Of a DNA stretch of 64,000 nt, positions 42,595 through 64,000 are shown piece by piece (position 1 is the stretch's first letter; every line of letters begins with the position of its first letter). The position numbers and the translations under genes were made by a program. The DNA is from Piscicola geometra (taxonomy: Eukaryota > Annelida > Clitellata > Hirudinida > Piscicolidae). The stretch is taken from the NCBI GenBank assembly GCA_943735955.1, contig OX030958.1, forward strand, positions 8,861,126-8,925,125, in the 5' to 3' direction. Below the pieces are notes generated by a model. The model was not told where the DNA came from and made no database searches. It saw only the letters and a list, made by a program, of their open reading frames with translations.

Positions 42595-43985
42595 ACACAT
42601 ACATACACACATACATACACACATACACACACACATACACACACACACACACACTTCAGAAAGGGACGCATTTGACACACTATTTGACCATGCTCCTGAC
42701 AAACTGAACCTTGTCAAGACGGTTGTTATGTCATTAGTAATCTTTCATGATGATGATGAGGATGATGTTGATTATTCTACATTTATAAAAGAAAACTAGG
42801 AAATTCTTATTATTAATTCTTATCTGTTTATCTTGCATTAGCGTATGAAATCATCATCATCTTTACAACCATTATCATCATTATAACCAAGGCCATCTCC
42901 ATCACTATAATCATCATCATCATCATCAGTCGTTGGTGAACTTTGCGAGGAAGCATCTGATGAAGTTGAACTTGGACGTGAGTGACATCGACAACCAGGT
43001 CAGTCTTCTTTTTCTTCTTCCTCCTCCTTACCAACATAATCACTCATCACTTCCATTAAAATTTCAACCACAACCACACATCATCCTCACCAACCGCACA
43101 CCACTACACTTCCACAACCAAAGCAATCTCAGCAACCACAACCAAAGCAATCTCAGCAACCGCAACCACCTCGACAGTTCCACGACGGCGTCTACCTCAT
43201 CCTGCTGCTGGGACTCCTCGAAGGCTTCTTCGTTCCGCTCCACTTCTACCACCTGACGCCCAACACCTTCGAAAACAAGGTGCTGTCGAATCAATTCCGT
43301 TCTTATTATTCTGCCACTTCTTCTTGCTGCTCTCACTTTTTATAAAGTTTTTATAATATAATGTAAGTTTTCAAATATTCTTGCTGCGGTTTTATAAATT
43401 TTTTAGTGTTTTAACATAAGTTTTTTAATATTCTAACAGTGTGTTCGTTTAATCTATTTTTTTAGCCTAGCGGTTTTACTTCATATAATTTAATATTTTA
43501 CAAATTTTTATGGCTATGTTAACCAATTTTTTATTATTATTTTGTTTTTTCTTTTTTATATTAATAATACTATTATTTTTTTTCTTCTCAGGTTCACAAC
43601 GTGACTTTTGCCTTCGAGTTGATGGAGGACTGTAATTTGCCCACTCCCAAGGCCAGGCCTGAAGGTCAGAATCATCATCATCACTTCAATCCTCATCATC
43701 ACTTCCATCATCATCACTTCCATCAGCATCATCATCATCACTTTCATCAGCATCATCATCATCACTTCCATCATCATCATCACTTCCATCCTCATCATCA
43801 CCACTTCCATCACCATCATTATCATCATCACTTCCATCACCATCATCATCAGCTTTATTTTTATTATTTTATGATTTAACAACAACTACAACAACGACTA
43901 AACAGACGTCGTCAACAAGGACAGCAAGTGCACACTCAGAGTGCTCTACAACATCTACACCAAGTACAAGAACGTCTCCAATTGA
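39411..43985 (+). CDS. PARVA: Parvin (actopaxin family), two calponin-homology domains
   Basis: Focal-adhesion adaptor of the ILK-PINCH-parvin complex, linking integrins to actin. Thirteen exons: 39411-39507, 39650-39733, 39910-40046, 40265-40367, 40578-40651, 40911-40971, 41489-41604, 42218-42276, 42664-42721, 42930-42998, 43178-43279, 43592-43664, 43906-43985; 370 residues, the normal length. CH1 (about 92-205) has VLIEWINDELAVFRILVKDL and HLLVEMVRSFNPPIRLP. CH2 (about 255-368) has DAFDTLFDHAPDKLNLVK, VNFARKHLMKLNLDV, DGVYLILLLGLLEGFFVPL, TFAFELMEDCNLPTPKARPE and LRVLYNIYTKYKNV. The exon 7 acceptor (cacacag/CCATCC, 41488) and exon 9 acceptor (aaag/GGACG, 42663) were chosen by phase and alignment. 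A single parvin fits an invertebrate. Most internal introns carry simple or tandem repeats at their ends. Confidence 0.95.
40368..40577 (+). repeat. Parvin intron 4 with complementary GT-rich and AC-rich ends
   Basis: The intron opens gtggtgatgatgatgatgat and ends ctaccaccatctccaccacag. A perfect 16-base inverted repeat joins 40386-40401 (atggtggttgtggtgg) and 40518-40533 (ccaccacaaccaccat). Confidence 0.85.
40652..40910 (+). repeat. Parvin intron 5 with G-rich duplications near the 5' splice site
   Basis: gggatgggatggga-type and gagtggagtgtt-type units each occur twice within 70 bases of the donor. A (GAT)n tract at about 40880-40902 precedes the acceptor. Confidence 0.7.
41032..41500 (+). 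repeat. A/C-rich minisatellite ending in the exon 7 acceptor, parvin intron 6
   Basis: Many units of accaacaaccacccatccac type give way, over the last 100 bases, to about four copies of acaacacacagccattcaca. The real junction is acaacacacag/CCATCCACA at 41488/41489, so each late unit repeats the acceptor plus exon start with one mismatch. Confidence 0.9.
41605..42217 (+). repeat. Parvin intron 7: GAT/GAG array, duplicated donor and CACTCCATC repeats
   Basis: A purine-rich array (about 41613-41820, units gatgatgatgaggagaagga) begins at the donor. A second copy of the exon-end/donor junction, atcatcatccaggtgcc, lies at about 41854-41871. Toward the acceptor (about 42020-42200) are degenerate cactccatccactgatttca units. 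Confidence 0.82.
42519..42656 (+). repeat. (CA)n microsatellite before the 3' splice site of parvin intron 8
   Basis: About 140 bp of (CA)n with ACAT variants runs almost to the acceptor region cacttcagaaag at 42653-42663. Confidence 0.92.
43104..43177 (+). repeat. 24-bp duplication at the 3' splice site of parvin intron 10
   Basis: Two copies of accaaagcaatctcagcaac, each carrying a tctcag acceptor-like core, precede the real acceptor ctcgacag. Confidence 0.75.
43665..43905 (+). repeat. CATCATCACTTC array at the 5' end of parvin intron 12
   Basis: About 15 copies of a 12-18 bp unit, catcatcatcacttccatca type, start within 8 bases of the donor. Confidence 0.85.
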
Positions 43986-45955
43986 ATAAGGCATACAATG
44001 GCATACAATGCATACAATGAATACTTTTCCTTAATGAATAAGGAATATATAGGATGATGATGATTATGAGAATTAAAATATTAACACTAATCATAATAAT
44101 ATAATAATCTTGATAATATAATTAATCATAATGATTGGATAATAATAATCATAGCAATAATTTTAATAATCAAAAGTGATTACCAATTCTGCTCTTAATA
44201 AATAATAATAACCTAATTAATGATAATAATAATTTAATTAAAAGCAGTAATTATTTATGTTATATAATTTCTTGCGCATTGTGCACTGGGTTATACTACT
44301 AATAATACTAATAAGATTTACTCGGGCCAAGCACGCTACCGCCCTGTAACACCTGACTTTCCCTAATCGTTTGTTTGTTTCTTCTCCATCTTCGTTTGTA
44401 CTCCTATTCTTTAGGTTTCTTTTTCAATGTTTTTAATGTCATTTTTATTACTATTTATTTTAAACTCTATTTTATATACATTTTATTATAATTTATTTTT
44501 TCTTTACTCGGTTATCTGATCATTTTATATAGTCTTTAGAACCGTATGTAAAATATAAGTTTTTATGGAAATAATAGAAAATTCGGAAATTAGAATATTC
44601 TAAACCGTAAAACAAGCAGCAACTAAGTTTATTAATTAATTTTATAATTTAGTAAGCCTTTTAGAGGTGCATTTTCAATATATTATATATTCTTTCATTT
44701 AAGTATTTTTTATTTACAGAAAATAGAGCTTTTATAATTTGCAGAAGTAATATATAACACCGGAAGTAGTCGAGAAGTAACAGCCTCAGGCATTTAATTT
44801 CTATTAGTTTTTTCATTTCCCGTTAATCAAGACTTAACCGATCGCCTGCCATTTACCTCGATTTCGAAGAAGATAATGTTCTTCAAGGGGGCGCTAAAGG
44901 CGTCTGTTGGGCTCTTAAATCTGGTCACACACAAACACACACACAAACAGACATACAAACACACATACACACACTTGCCTTAACGGCTATTTTCATAAAC
45001 GCACAAGCTTCTGCTTTTTTTAGAACTTAAACTTTTGAAAGTCTTCGAATATTATTTTGAATGCTTAATCGCGCTATTTTGTTACTGTCCTCTATGATGA
45101 TGACGTTTTTGATTTTCGTTTGTTCAGTGTTTTTATTCTCTACTTCAAAATTCGCAAAAAAAATAGTGAAACAACTGGTTAGATGGTGATGAGAAACTGG
45201 CTTTTAATTAAGTTGTTCCAGATTTTATAAAATTTATTTCCATGCTTTTACAATTATTAGTTCCTTAATCGCTACACTTCAACCACCTTTTGAACATTTA
45301 TCTTCGTCTGCTGGTGCTTGAAGCTACTCTACCAATAACTTCGTTTACAACATTTGTATTTATTCAATACCATTTTTGCACTCTTTTCATCAATTGGAAT
45401 AAAACAATTTATCGTCAATCAATTCTTAAAGCCTTGCAACGGGATTAATAAGCTATTTGAATTGAATTCCAGCATTCCAGGAATTCTAATTAAAAAGTAC
45501 CGGCAAGGCCCGTGAATGGAATGGTGAAAATGATCGGGATGAATCGAACTTATACGCATATATTGTTCTTATAATTATGAACCAATCATAAGATTCATTC
45601 TAATACTAACCCATACATACCATAGTGGCATATGGAGAAAAGAGCTATAGATGGATGTGTGTGTGCATGCGTGTGTGTGTGTGTGTGTGTGTGTGCATGC
45701 GCGCGTGTGTGTGTGTGTGTGTGTGTGCATCTTGCATATTTGTGGAGCAGTAAGGCTGCACGATTGCCAAAATAAAAGTTTAGAAGCCGTTGCAAGCGTT
45801 GGAAACTCCGATAATCAATATTTTAATGCTTTTAAATAAATAATCATCTTATTTACTGATATTTTGAACACAAGTAACAACTATTAAAATCTTTTAAATT
45901 ATATATTTTTAATATTGTTTTCAAATTAATGTTTTGAACGTTTTCATTTCTTGAA
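43986..45955. other. Intergenic region, parvin to the repeat protein
   Basis: AT-rich sequence. A (CA)-rich tract lies at about 44923-44976 and a (GT)n tract at about 45655-45728. No coding exon or RNA gene is supported. Confidence 0.55.
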
Positions 45956-47366
45956 ATGCCACTGCCAAGACAAGGACGCATTGCGAAAAAAGTAGAAAGC
46001 TCTTCTGAAAACTCATCCTTGGAGGATGAACAGCCTGAAGCTCCTAAAACTTTCACTATGCCTTCCACAGAAGAAAAAAGCCAGCGTAAGAAAAAGTTTG
46101 AGTTGGTGGCGGATGAAGCAGAAGAAGATGCCGAAGATGAGCCTGTTGGCGTGATCAGAGCGTCCCAACAGAACGAGAAAAAACCCACGCTGGACTTGGA
46201 GCAGGGCACTATCAAGAACCTAGCGCACATGTTCCAGAGCATCACCGAACTCAAAGAACCGCCCTCGAGACAGCCTTTCAAGATGGATTTGGATGAAAAC
46301 GAGAGCGAAATAGTGCTCGAAAGCACACCAGTGGAGCAGAGCGAAGGAGTCGCCAGAGCGGCCGATCCGTCAGAGTGGCAGAAGCCGATAGATGTGCAAC
46401 GAGGAGCCACCAGAAACCTCGCCTCGCAGTTCCTGAACAAGACAATGGAAGTTTCGCAAGTGAAGAAGAAGCCCTTCAAGATGGACCTCGACGAGAACGC
46501 TGAGTCAATTGTTTTGGAGAATGAGCCAGTGGTGCTTGAGGGAGTCGTGAGGTGGGTTTTTATTTTCAGAGTTTTTAGTTTCAAGCGAAACTTTTTAACA
46601 AAATTTAAATAATATTTTCAAATTGAACTACATTATATAATATAATAAAAGATGTTTTAAACGTAAAACTTTAAATTCTGTCACGTTCTAGTTTTCAATC
46701 ATAAAATTGATTTGTAAAAATATTTATTCTTATTAAATGTTTGATCAAAGTTTTAAACACGCTTTTTCCTAACATGCTTGCAGGAGTTCAGAGAAGCAGG
46801 AAGAACCAACCAGCCAAAGAGGTCGTATCAAGAGCCTCGCAAAAGGCTTTGTTAGTCTCGCGCAAGATGAAAGCCAAGACGTAGAAAGAGAGAAAGGACC
46901 TACAACTAGGACCGTGTCTCAGCGATGGAAGAACAGCCAAGCAGGCTCGGAGGATGGCGAGAGAGTCCGAGAAAGGATTCAGCTAGATGCCGCTTCAGAG
47001 TTTGGAGTGTACGAAAACGAACCCGAGGTAAGGAATGACGTGGCGAGAGCTGGAGAAGAACAACCAGACGTGATCCACGTAAAGCACACGAGGAATCTCA
47101 AGAAGATGTGGTGCCAGTTCGAAAAAAGCGAATTAGAGAAAGAGCAAAACTCAAAAAAGCCTGAGTTAAGAGTAAAGAGAGAAAGAACACCTCCACCCCC
47201 GCCTCCTCCAAAAGAACCAACGCCTCCGCCGAAAGAAGAACCAAAAAAGAAGTCATGGGCGGGCAGGAAAAAGGAAGCTGACAAGACACCCACAAGTCCT
47301 ATTTCCCCCGAAGCAAACAACTTTCAGAAATCCTCCCTCAAAACCACCGCCAGGAGAAGGTTCTGA
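45956..47366 (+). CDS. Unrecognised acidic protein with tandem 62-66-residue repeats
   Basis: Two exons, 45956-46551 and 46784-47366 (phase 2 join), give 392 residues. I do not recognise the family. It contains a repeat of about 66 residues. An acidic segment (PFKMDLDEN at residues 107 and 173, followed by an S/A-E-x-I-V-L-E block) is followed by a G-x-x-K/R-x-L-A-x-x-F motif (GTIKNLAHMF at 84, GATRNLASQF at 150, GRIKSLAKGF at 212, and a weaker NLKKMWCQF near 310). The C-terminal part is Lys/Glu-rich with a Pro run (PPPPPPPKEPTPPPKEEP) and ends in TTARRRF. There is no signal peptide, membrane segment or catalytic motif. Charge and motif spacing suggest a disordered cytoskeletal or scaffold protein with short binding repeats; that is only a guess. 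It converges with TRMT13, 209 bp between stop codons. Confidence 0.8.
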
Positions 47367-47575
47367 TCTCGCATCCGCTTATATTTTTGTAAAGTTCCAC
47401 GATGGACTATTTGTACATCATTTCAGCATTTATTTTGCACATATTAACGTATTCCAAAGCTTGTGATTGTTGTTCAAAAGACATTTTCTGCATAAGCTTA
47501 GAATATTGTATTACACACCACAATACCCAATACCATAGCACGAAACAATCAGCATGCGAACAAGCAAGACGGAAT

Positions 47576-57061
<9,486 letters not shown>

Positions 57062-57900
57062 TTTAAAAGTTAAATAAGTAAAGCTGAGTTTATGATTAAA
57101 CTAATATTTTCGTGGATCATTTAAATCTTAATTAGAAATAAATTACGAATGACAGCTGCACACAAGAAGTTAACTTTTCTAAAAGTAAACCTAAACCAAG
57201 CTTTTATAGCGTTATATATTCACTGATCTTAAACGATTTTTAAATTTTAATCGAAGAAATAAAAAAAATGATATTATTTAGATGATTTTAAATTAATTAC
57301 TGATTAATGACTTGAGGTATTATACATCAGGTCAGAGCAGAATTTAAAACACCCAGTATCTCCTGTATTATGTCCTATCCTGCCCTTAACTTATGGTTAA
57401 TTTTAGATTTCTATTTAAAAAGTCCAGTATTTATAATTATAGTTTTAAAATAAAAAGCTTTTAAAATAATTCCAGTCCAATTATATTTTTAAGAAACATG
57501 AAACAAAACTATACTATAACAAATAAAAATTGACTCATTATTTCCGGTTTTAGACTAATTATATGACGTAATCAAAAATTCTTGTGATATTAAAAAAAGA
57601 CAAAAGATATAAACTAGCTGTCGCTTGAAACTGCTATTCACATTTCTGCACCTTGTAATACTTAAGCTCCGCCCATTAAGCTAACCTGGTTAGTTCTATT
57701 AAATTTTCAGTTTTGCTTGAAAAATCTGTTTTTATCTTTAGGTAGTATATTAAATTTAAGAAATAAAAATATTTTTATTCGTTTCAATAAATTAAATATT
57801 TCATCGCTCAGTTAAATACATACGAAATTTAATTATTTATTTTTAAACTTTTACACGGTATAAAAATTACTAAAAATATAAATCTAGTTCATTATAAGTT
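57062..57900. promoter_or_regulatory. Shared upstream region of TRMT13 and Rap2
   Basis: 839 bp lie between the divergent start codons. AT-rich, no motif I can name. Promoter role is positional inference. Confidence 0.4.
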
Positions 57901-60252
57901 ATGAGAGAACTGAAGGCTGTGGTGTTGGGGAGTGGAGGGGTTGGAAAGAGTGCCTTGACGGTAAAATTCGTGTCCGGAAGGTACATCGAACGCTACGACC
58001 CCACCGTTGAGGATTTCTACAGGAAAGAGATCGAGGTGGATGGCGAACCTTCTGTCTTAGAGATTTTGGATACTGCCGGAACTGAACAGTTCGCTTCAAT
58101 GAGGGACTTGTACATAAAAAATGGCCAGGGTTTCGTCATCGTCTACAGCATCACCAGTCTGCAGACATTCTACGACATCAGAACGATGAAAGATCAAATC
58201 ACCAGGGTGAAGCATAAACTGAAGGTTCCCATTGTGCTGGTTGGCAACAAGAGAGATGTAGAGAGTGACCGAGAGGTTGGGGACTTTTTATTGCAGTCAT
58301 TACATTGCATAGGTCTTATTTATTTAAGGTTATCACTTTCATCCTATTAAAATTTCAATTTAGATCTTCATAATATTTAAAATTAATTGTAATAATATGT
58401 TATATTGAATATATATTAATTATGATCTTAAAATTTATTATTATTGTTAACTAATTTATTTTTTTAAATAGATTTTTTCCTAATTTATTAATTCATAATA
58501 TATAAATATTCAAAGATCTTTTAATTTTGTAATTAATCTGTGTGAGTTTTTTCGAAAATCTGGTAAGTCATTTAAAATGGAAAGTCATACTGCTATCATA
58601 TTTCCACATTTTATTTCTATCTCTTTTCTACTAACTCAGTCTTTTCTTAAAAATAATTAAATTTTCTTCTTTCAGGGCCTTCATCATTCTACCCATTTGA
58701 ACTCACTATTACCTCATGTTTATTTTATTATCATTTCTTCAAAATCTTTATTTATTCAACTTTATTTGACTTAAGCAATCTTTTTAACATTACATTTCCA
58801 CTTCTTAAACTTACTTTTTATATTCTTGAATATATGAATACTTATCAGAGTCTTGAATAAGCACTATACCCTCCAAACTCATTCACTATTCCACACCCAC
58901 CAACACTTTCTGTTTTATTCACTATCACCCCCACTAAATTACCACCATGACCACCACCAATGGCAGGTTTTATACAAGGATGGGCAAGGCCTCGCACACC
59001 AATGGGGCTGTCCCTTCATCGAGTCGTCTGCCAAGAACACCGAAGACGTCAATAGGTGAATTTCATGAATATTCAAGTTTCATTAAATTATATATTCATT
59101 AAATATCTGAAGATGAATGTTTAAATGGTATGTTTAAATAAAGTGGATGTCAAATAGATGATTAAACAGTTTTGCTTTTCAAATAATTTCGAATATATAT
59201 GTAAATATGAGCTTATTTGTTATGGATAAGCAAATGGATGCATAAGAAAAAGCAATATAAAAGCTATAAACTGAGAAATCACAAATTCAGGATTAAGGGA
59301 TATTGGTATATTGGAAGGTAAAAAGAAAACTTAAGTTATTTGAGAAATGAGAGGGTGAAAGTTTCCTGAATGTAGAATCCCACATGCAGCAATACTAATA
59401 ATCAAGACATATTGGAAGATTTGTTGAGAATTAAATGATTATAATATTATTATAAATTATAAGATTATAAATTAAATGAGTCTGAGAAGGGTAGCATGTT
59501 CAATTGTTGGATGAGAGCATTAAAAAATAGGCTTTTAAATAGGGAAACCATTCAAGAAAGAAGCAAGGAGAATGATGGGGAATTTGGATAAATGAAGTGG
59601 TTCCGTGAATCATGGATATTTTCAATGAAAGAGTATTGTATTAGTTGCATTGCAAGTGTTTTTAGTTTTGAAGATGTTTTTCAGCAAGAGATTAATCTGA
59701 TTAGGGGCCAACTACCAAATAATTTTTTCAAGAGTTTTATTAGGATAAGGATGATGATCAGACAATAATAAATAGAATTAAAACACCTAAGTGACTGAAC
59801 TTGTAGTTGTGGAAGAGTAGCTGGCTTCATGATAAGATTAATGCTGTTCTTGATTTAAGACATTTAACTCTTAAAACATTGATTAATTTAAAAATGATTG
59901 TATAAGGATTCTTAAAAAGGGGAGATTTAAAGGGCTTAAAGCAGATACAAAATATTTAATGAGAGGCTGTGATTAAACTTACAATTGTATAGTCTTTTAT
60001 TCTTATTATACAAAAATACTTAACAAATTTTTACCCTTGGTTTATGTGTAAAAAAACAATGAGAATTAGCTTTAAATGATACTATTAATAACAATGTTAA
60101 CAAATTGTATAACATTTTAAAACTGATATTTCAAGTTTAAAAAAAAGAAATATATTTTTCCTATTCAATTTATTTTTAGCATCTTTATCGCGGTCGTCAA
60201 GGAAATGTTGGCCTCCACGGGCAAGTCTTCATCCTGCTGTTCCATCTCTTGA
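57901..60252 (+). CDS. RAP2: Rap2 small GTPase
   Basis: Membrane-bound Ras-family switch acting on the cytoskeleton, adhesion and Hippo/JNK pathways. Three exons, 57901-58275, 58967-59055 and 60180-60252, give 178 residues (usual 183). Seen: P-loop GSGGVGKSA, effector loop [12 protein letters not shown] with the Phe that separates Rap2 from Rap1 (Ser), Rap-type DTAGTEQF with Thr61, NKRD in the NKxD position, and ESSAKN for base binding. The C-terminus SSCCSIS is a CAAX box (CSIS) with an extra upstream Cys for palmitoylation. The stretch before it is shorter than in vertebrate Rap2. Introns 1 (691 bp) and 2 (1124 bp) are AT-rich with no repeats or genes seen. Confidence 0.96.
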
Positions 60253-63200
60253 GGGGTTTGTGGTGCTGGAGTGGGCGCTTATGAGGTGGTCTTGTTGGCG
60301 GCGGCAGCTAAGGAAGGCAGGTTGTTGGAGAAGGGGCAGTAGTTAAATGGTGGTGTGGGTTAGACATCGTATCATATGTGCATTATTTTTTTATGAAATT
60401 AAAAAACGATATAAAAAATCATTTCTTAATGGTATTTCAAATATTAAAAATATATTGGTGATACTTTTTATTAAAAAGAGTTTAGCTTAAACAACGACTG
60501 CATTAATTGATCATGCTTACTAGCGATTAAAACATTCCAGCAAGCTCGCCAAGTTTAATCTTTTATGAATGTCTTGACAATCAGGCAAACACTCTTCACT
60601 TCAGAGGCTTTAAATGAAACCTCAATAGAATGACAATGGAGATGCATACATCTTCCTTGTTCTAGTTATCTTCCAAGGCGCTTTCTTGGATCTGTTTATA
60701 TCTTTAAATATTTATTTTTTAACCTATCCTTTTTCTAGCATTGCTATTTCTCTTCTTATTTAAAATTTCTTTATTTATATCATATAAATTATATGTGCTC
60801 AATGAACTCTGTTCACAATAGAAACGGCTCTAGAGCGTTTTAAAGTGATCAAGATTCTTTTGTGGGAATCATCAAATCGACTTTGAGATTCTCTTGAACA
60901 AACATTTACAATTTTCTGGAGATTCCAAAGTAAATAAAGTATCAGCACCATGAAATGCCCTTCTGTTTACACTGGCGTTTTGTTTGTGTATTAGTCTAAA
61001 GCAGTGCCTCTCCATTAATGACTAAGCAATAACGCCTCTATTTATGAGCTTGACTCATTGTCGTACCTCTGAGGTGCGTAAATAAGTGATTGCCTTTGGT
61101 AGGCGCAAGTAACGGATGTCTGAAAATTATATAGTTTTGCCAAGTTTTCTCGAAAATTATCTTGTTTTACAACCATATATCATCCTAAACAAGAATGTGT
61201 TTTTGGAATTCTTTGATTTTCTCAGAACTAGTCAAGTGTGGTTCAAAGGACTTTTAGTTAAAAACTTTAAGAAAGTATCTATTTAATTTCGTTGTTTAGC
61301 AACCAAAATAAATTTCAGCTTCCATTTTGCAAAGCAGATCTCATAAATCAAATAGAACATGCATTTGGTCATGTCCAACTAATACTTTTTATGGGTGTGA
61401 CAAAAGACCCCTGATCATCTTGCATCCAAAGTGTTAGTGTAGGAAAAAATTATTTTTGATGAGAAATTTTAAAATAGGTTTTAATTCAATATATTCCAAG
61501 TCATGAAGATGATTTTGACGAAGAATAGACATATCTCACTGATTTACAAATGGAACGTGGATTTTAAAACGACAGACTATAATCTTTTTGTCCATTTTCA
61601 TTAATCTACTCATGTCTCGCAGTTCTAGAGCCAGCAGACGTTCACAGATACTTTGAAAATCTGGAATTTCTAGCTTCGGCAAGCTGATAAGGAATCAGTG
61701 AAGTTGACAAAAAAGAATAAGAGAGAGAAGCTGAATCGGTCACAGTAGTTTTGATAATTGAGTCACGTCAATTAAGAACAGATGTTTTCCGTCCAAAAGC
61801 CGAGACATAAAATATTAAGTGTTTAAGCTTCATGTTTGTTATAATATTTCTTTATAAACTTGTTTCTTTCATTTTTGTTTATGTTCATGTTCTTGTCCTA
61901 TTGTCTTGGATCATAAGTTATTAAAAAATAGGAGATTATATTTCTCGCAAGTTTTTCAACTATCTTTCTAATGATTTTAAATGGTTATCGCAAGTAGAAA
62001 GACATTTCCTCAAAATATTATGAAATGAGTTCCATGAGTTCAATTTTATTTTCAATAATAGTTATTCTTTGTTTTTCTGGCTAATCTTTACTTTCATTTC
62101 TTTATTGGTTTATAATAGTGACTAAATGTATTATCATTCACATAATCATGGGTGAACGGGTAGCCAGAGTGTAACGACTCTCGGCTTGACCAACGGTTAA
62201 TGGTCTTAGGTTCGAGTGCAACCGATGCCCTAGTAGCCCATAGAATAGGAATATGATAATTTAGTAGATTAAGTGGACTGGAGCCCGCTCGGGTTGTACG
62301 CCAATATAATAATGTTCGTAATTAGGCCCCACCATTTGCATACCGGTCGATCATGCTCCTCACTACCCTCAATTAAATTTGTAATTGCTGCTAAATCGAT
62401 TTCGTATCACATGAGAATATTTGCTGCTAATCATCTCAAGTAATCTCACAAAAGTATGAAAGATTTATAAATAAGCTTTCAAATATTAAACTTCCTAAAC
62501 ATCAAGTTAATTAGACTATTCATAAATCAATCGTGATTCAATAAAAGTTTATTTTGAGCGAGTACAAGAGCCTTCCTCACGTGAAATTGTTCTTCCACGT
62601 ACTCAGATAATTCATCGTTTTCAACGGCACTCTTGCATTGAATTGTCGATCTGTCTCAGGACACACTGCAGCGTTTTGTCATTCCCCTTCAGACCTCCCA
62701 TCATTGCTTGTCTGCATAAATGCCTTCAAAGGAATCACAATCACCTAAACCATTTAAGATGACGGTCAAGTATATAAAAGATTCTCTTTAAACGTGACAA
62801 CACCATGAAAAGTAAAAGCGAACAATATAATTGTAAATCATTCTTTAATAATTATCATCTCAAGGATGCCCGTTAGAGTGCATTCCTAAATAGTTGCCAG
62901 GGTACACGCACTGATGCACCAAACGGTTAAAAATGCTATATTATTATAAGTTTGGTTCTAAAAAATACTCATTTAGCGCTCTTAAATTTTTAAAAAATGA
63001 ATTAGTTTGAACAGGAATGAACTCCTACTTTCTTTCTATCTTATTAGTTGTGCTATTGCCTTTATGGCGGCATACGCTCAGTTAATAAGCTTCGCTTTAA
63101 AGCGGTTAGATCCACAATTTGTAGAAAAAAATCTTCAACCCAGTGAAAGACTTCGTTTCATAATTGAATGTTGAAGCATTATTATTTTAATTTTTTTTTA

Positions 63201-64000
63201 AATTCTTAATATCAAAATTATTTAAATATTTATATTTTCTTTATTTTCTAAGGGCTATTTTCTTTTTGTATATTTGGATGCTCACCAACTTACTTCACAG
63301 TTTAAATTAAAATGACAATTTTCATATATATTATATTTAAAGATACATTATTTTTCAATAAATGCACCACTATCTCCATTACTCACTACCATCACCACAG
63401 ATGACCTGACAACCAAGCTACTTAGATTGTGATATATCCATGCGTTGTGTACCTTCAACCATCCATCTATCCGTCTCTGTATGTATTCTTATCTGTCCGT
63501 CTATTTACGTTTTTGTAGGTGTGTTTCTTTTATTCTTTTCATGTTTGTGTGTGTTCGTTTGTCTGTCTGTCTTTCTTTGTCGTCATCTTTGTTTTTTTAT
63601 CTCTGTTTTTTATCTATATTTTTCTATGTCTTCGTCTATATTTATTCAATAATTTTTTTATATTAGCATTACATTTTTATTCGTCGGTTTGGTTTTTTAA
63701 GCTCTTCCGAATCAGTGGTTATAAGTGTTTGTGTTATATTCGTATGACTGATTGTGTCTGCACGAACAAGCAATTCTTTGATTCTCAACGCATTTAGCAT
63801 TGAACATAACAACCTTCTGTACGTTTTTCAGAAACTTTCACTTTGCGTTTTTTTTCAGTATTTTGTTTTTTTGCAGCTTTTCATCTTAATTTCCGCTTTC
63901 ATTTTTTTCATTTAACTTTATTATACTTTTTGACATCATGTATTATTATGTACTAGTACAAAACTATGCAGGTTTCCTGGATTTTTGTTTTTAATATTTG
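60253..64000. other. Intergenic region right of Rap2
   Basis: 3.7 kb of AT-rich sequence with no coding exon I can support. Contains the Rap2 3' UTR at its left end and the SINE-like element near 62.2 kb. Hydrophobic short frames at 63440-63797 are T-rich sequence without homology. Confidence 0.5.
62150..62310 (+). mobile_element. tRNA-like SINE-type element, different from the 3.7/24.7 kb family
   Basis: A plus-strand head has gggtagccagagtgtaacg as an A-box-like segment and, about 40 bases on, taggttcgagtgcaaccg as a B-box-like segment. A non-tRNA stretch follows (tggactggagcccgctcggg). It does not fold into a convincing complete tRNA. Only one copy is in the window. Confidence 0.45.

Overview
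This is a eukaryotic nuclear window, about one third G+C, from an invertebrate animal. Genes are split by GT-AG introns, mostly 100 to 3000 bp, and lie close together on both strands. Nkx6, kynurenine 3-monooxygenase, parvin, Rap2 and golgin-84 point to a bilaterian. A spiralian is my guess, but the sequence does not settle it.

Ten protein-coding loci can be supported; nine are recognised by family. From left to right they are: GBF1 5' part (minus, 6522 to beyond base 1); ribosomal protein eL22 (plus, 7178-7922); homeobox Nkx6 (plus, 12216-15890); kynurenine 3-monooxygenase (plus, 17146-24304, 15 exons); beta-tubulin (plus, 26354-29181, 7 exons); golgin-84/GOLGA5 (minus, 38848-30007, 14 exons); parvin (plus, 39411-43985, 13 exons); an unrecognised acidic repeat protein (plus, 45956-47366); TRMT13 (minus, 57061-47576, 13 exons); and Rap2 (plus, 57901-60252, 3 exons). 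I joined exons by hand from family similarity and checked that phase is consistent across every junction. Three gene pairs are head to head (GBF1/eL22, golgin-84/parvin, TRMT13/Rap2), with 0.56 to 0.84 kb between start codons. Two pairs converge (tubulin/golgin-84, repeat protein/TRMT13).

Mobile elements: a 5'-truncated, frameshifted L2/CR1-type LINE (8376-9653); a detached 3' tail of a similar LINE in a KMO intron; a decayed hAT-type transposon in golgin-84 intron 2; two copies of one tRNA-derived SINE; a second SINE-like element near 62.2 kb; and a possible small DNA-transposon remnant in a tubulin intron.

The unusual feature is the intron structure of GBF1, golgin-84, parvin and TRMT13. 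Many introns in these genes are largely tandem arrays that start or end at the splice site. In several the repeat unit is itself a copy of the splice junction, sometimes with the first bases of the exon. In the sense strand, arrays at 5' splice sites are usually G/T-rich and arrays at 3' splice sites A/C-rich, so several introns have complementary ends and could fold into hairpins. The other genes here (eL22, Nkx6, KMO, tubulin, Rap2) have ordinary AT-rich introns. This splice-site-anchored array architecture is my best candidate for something undescribed.
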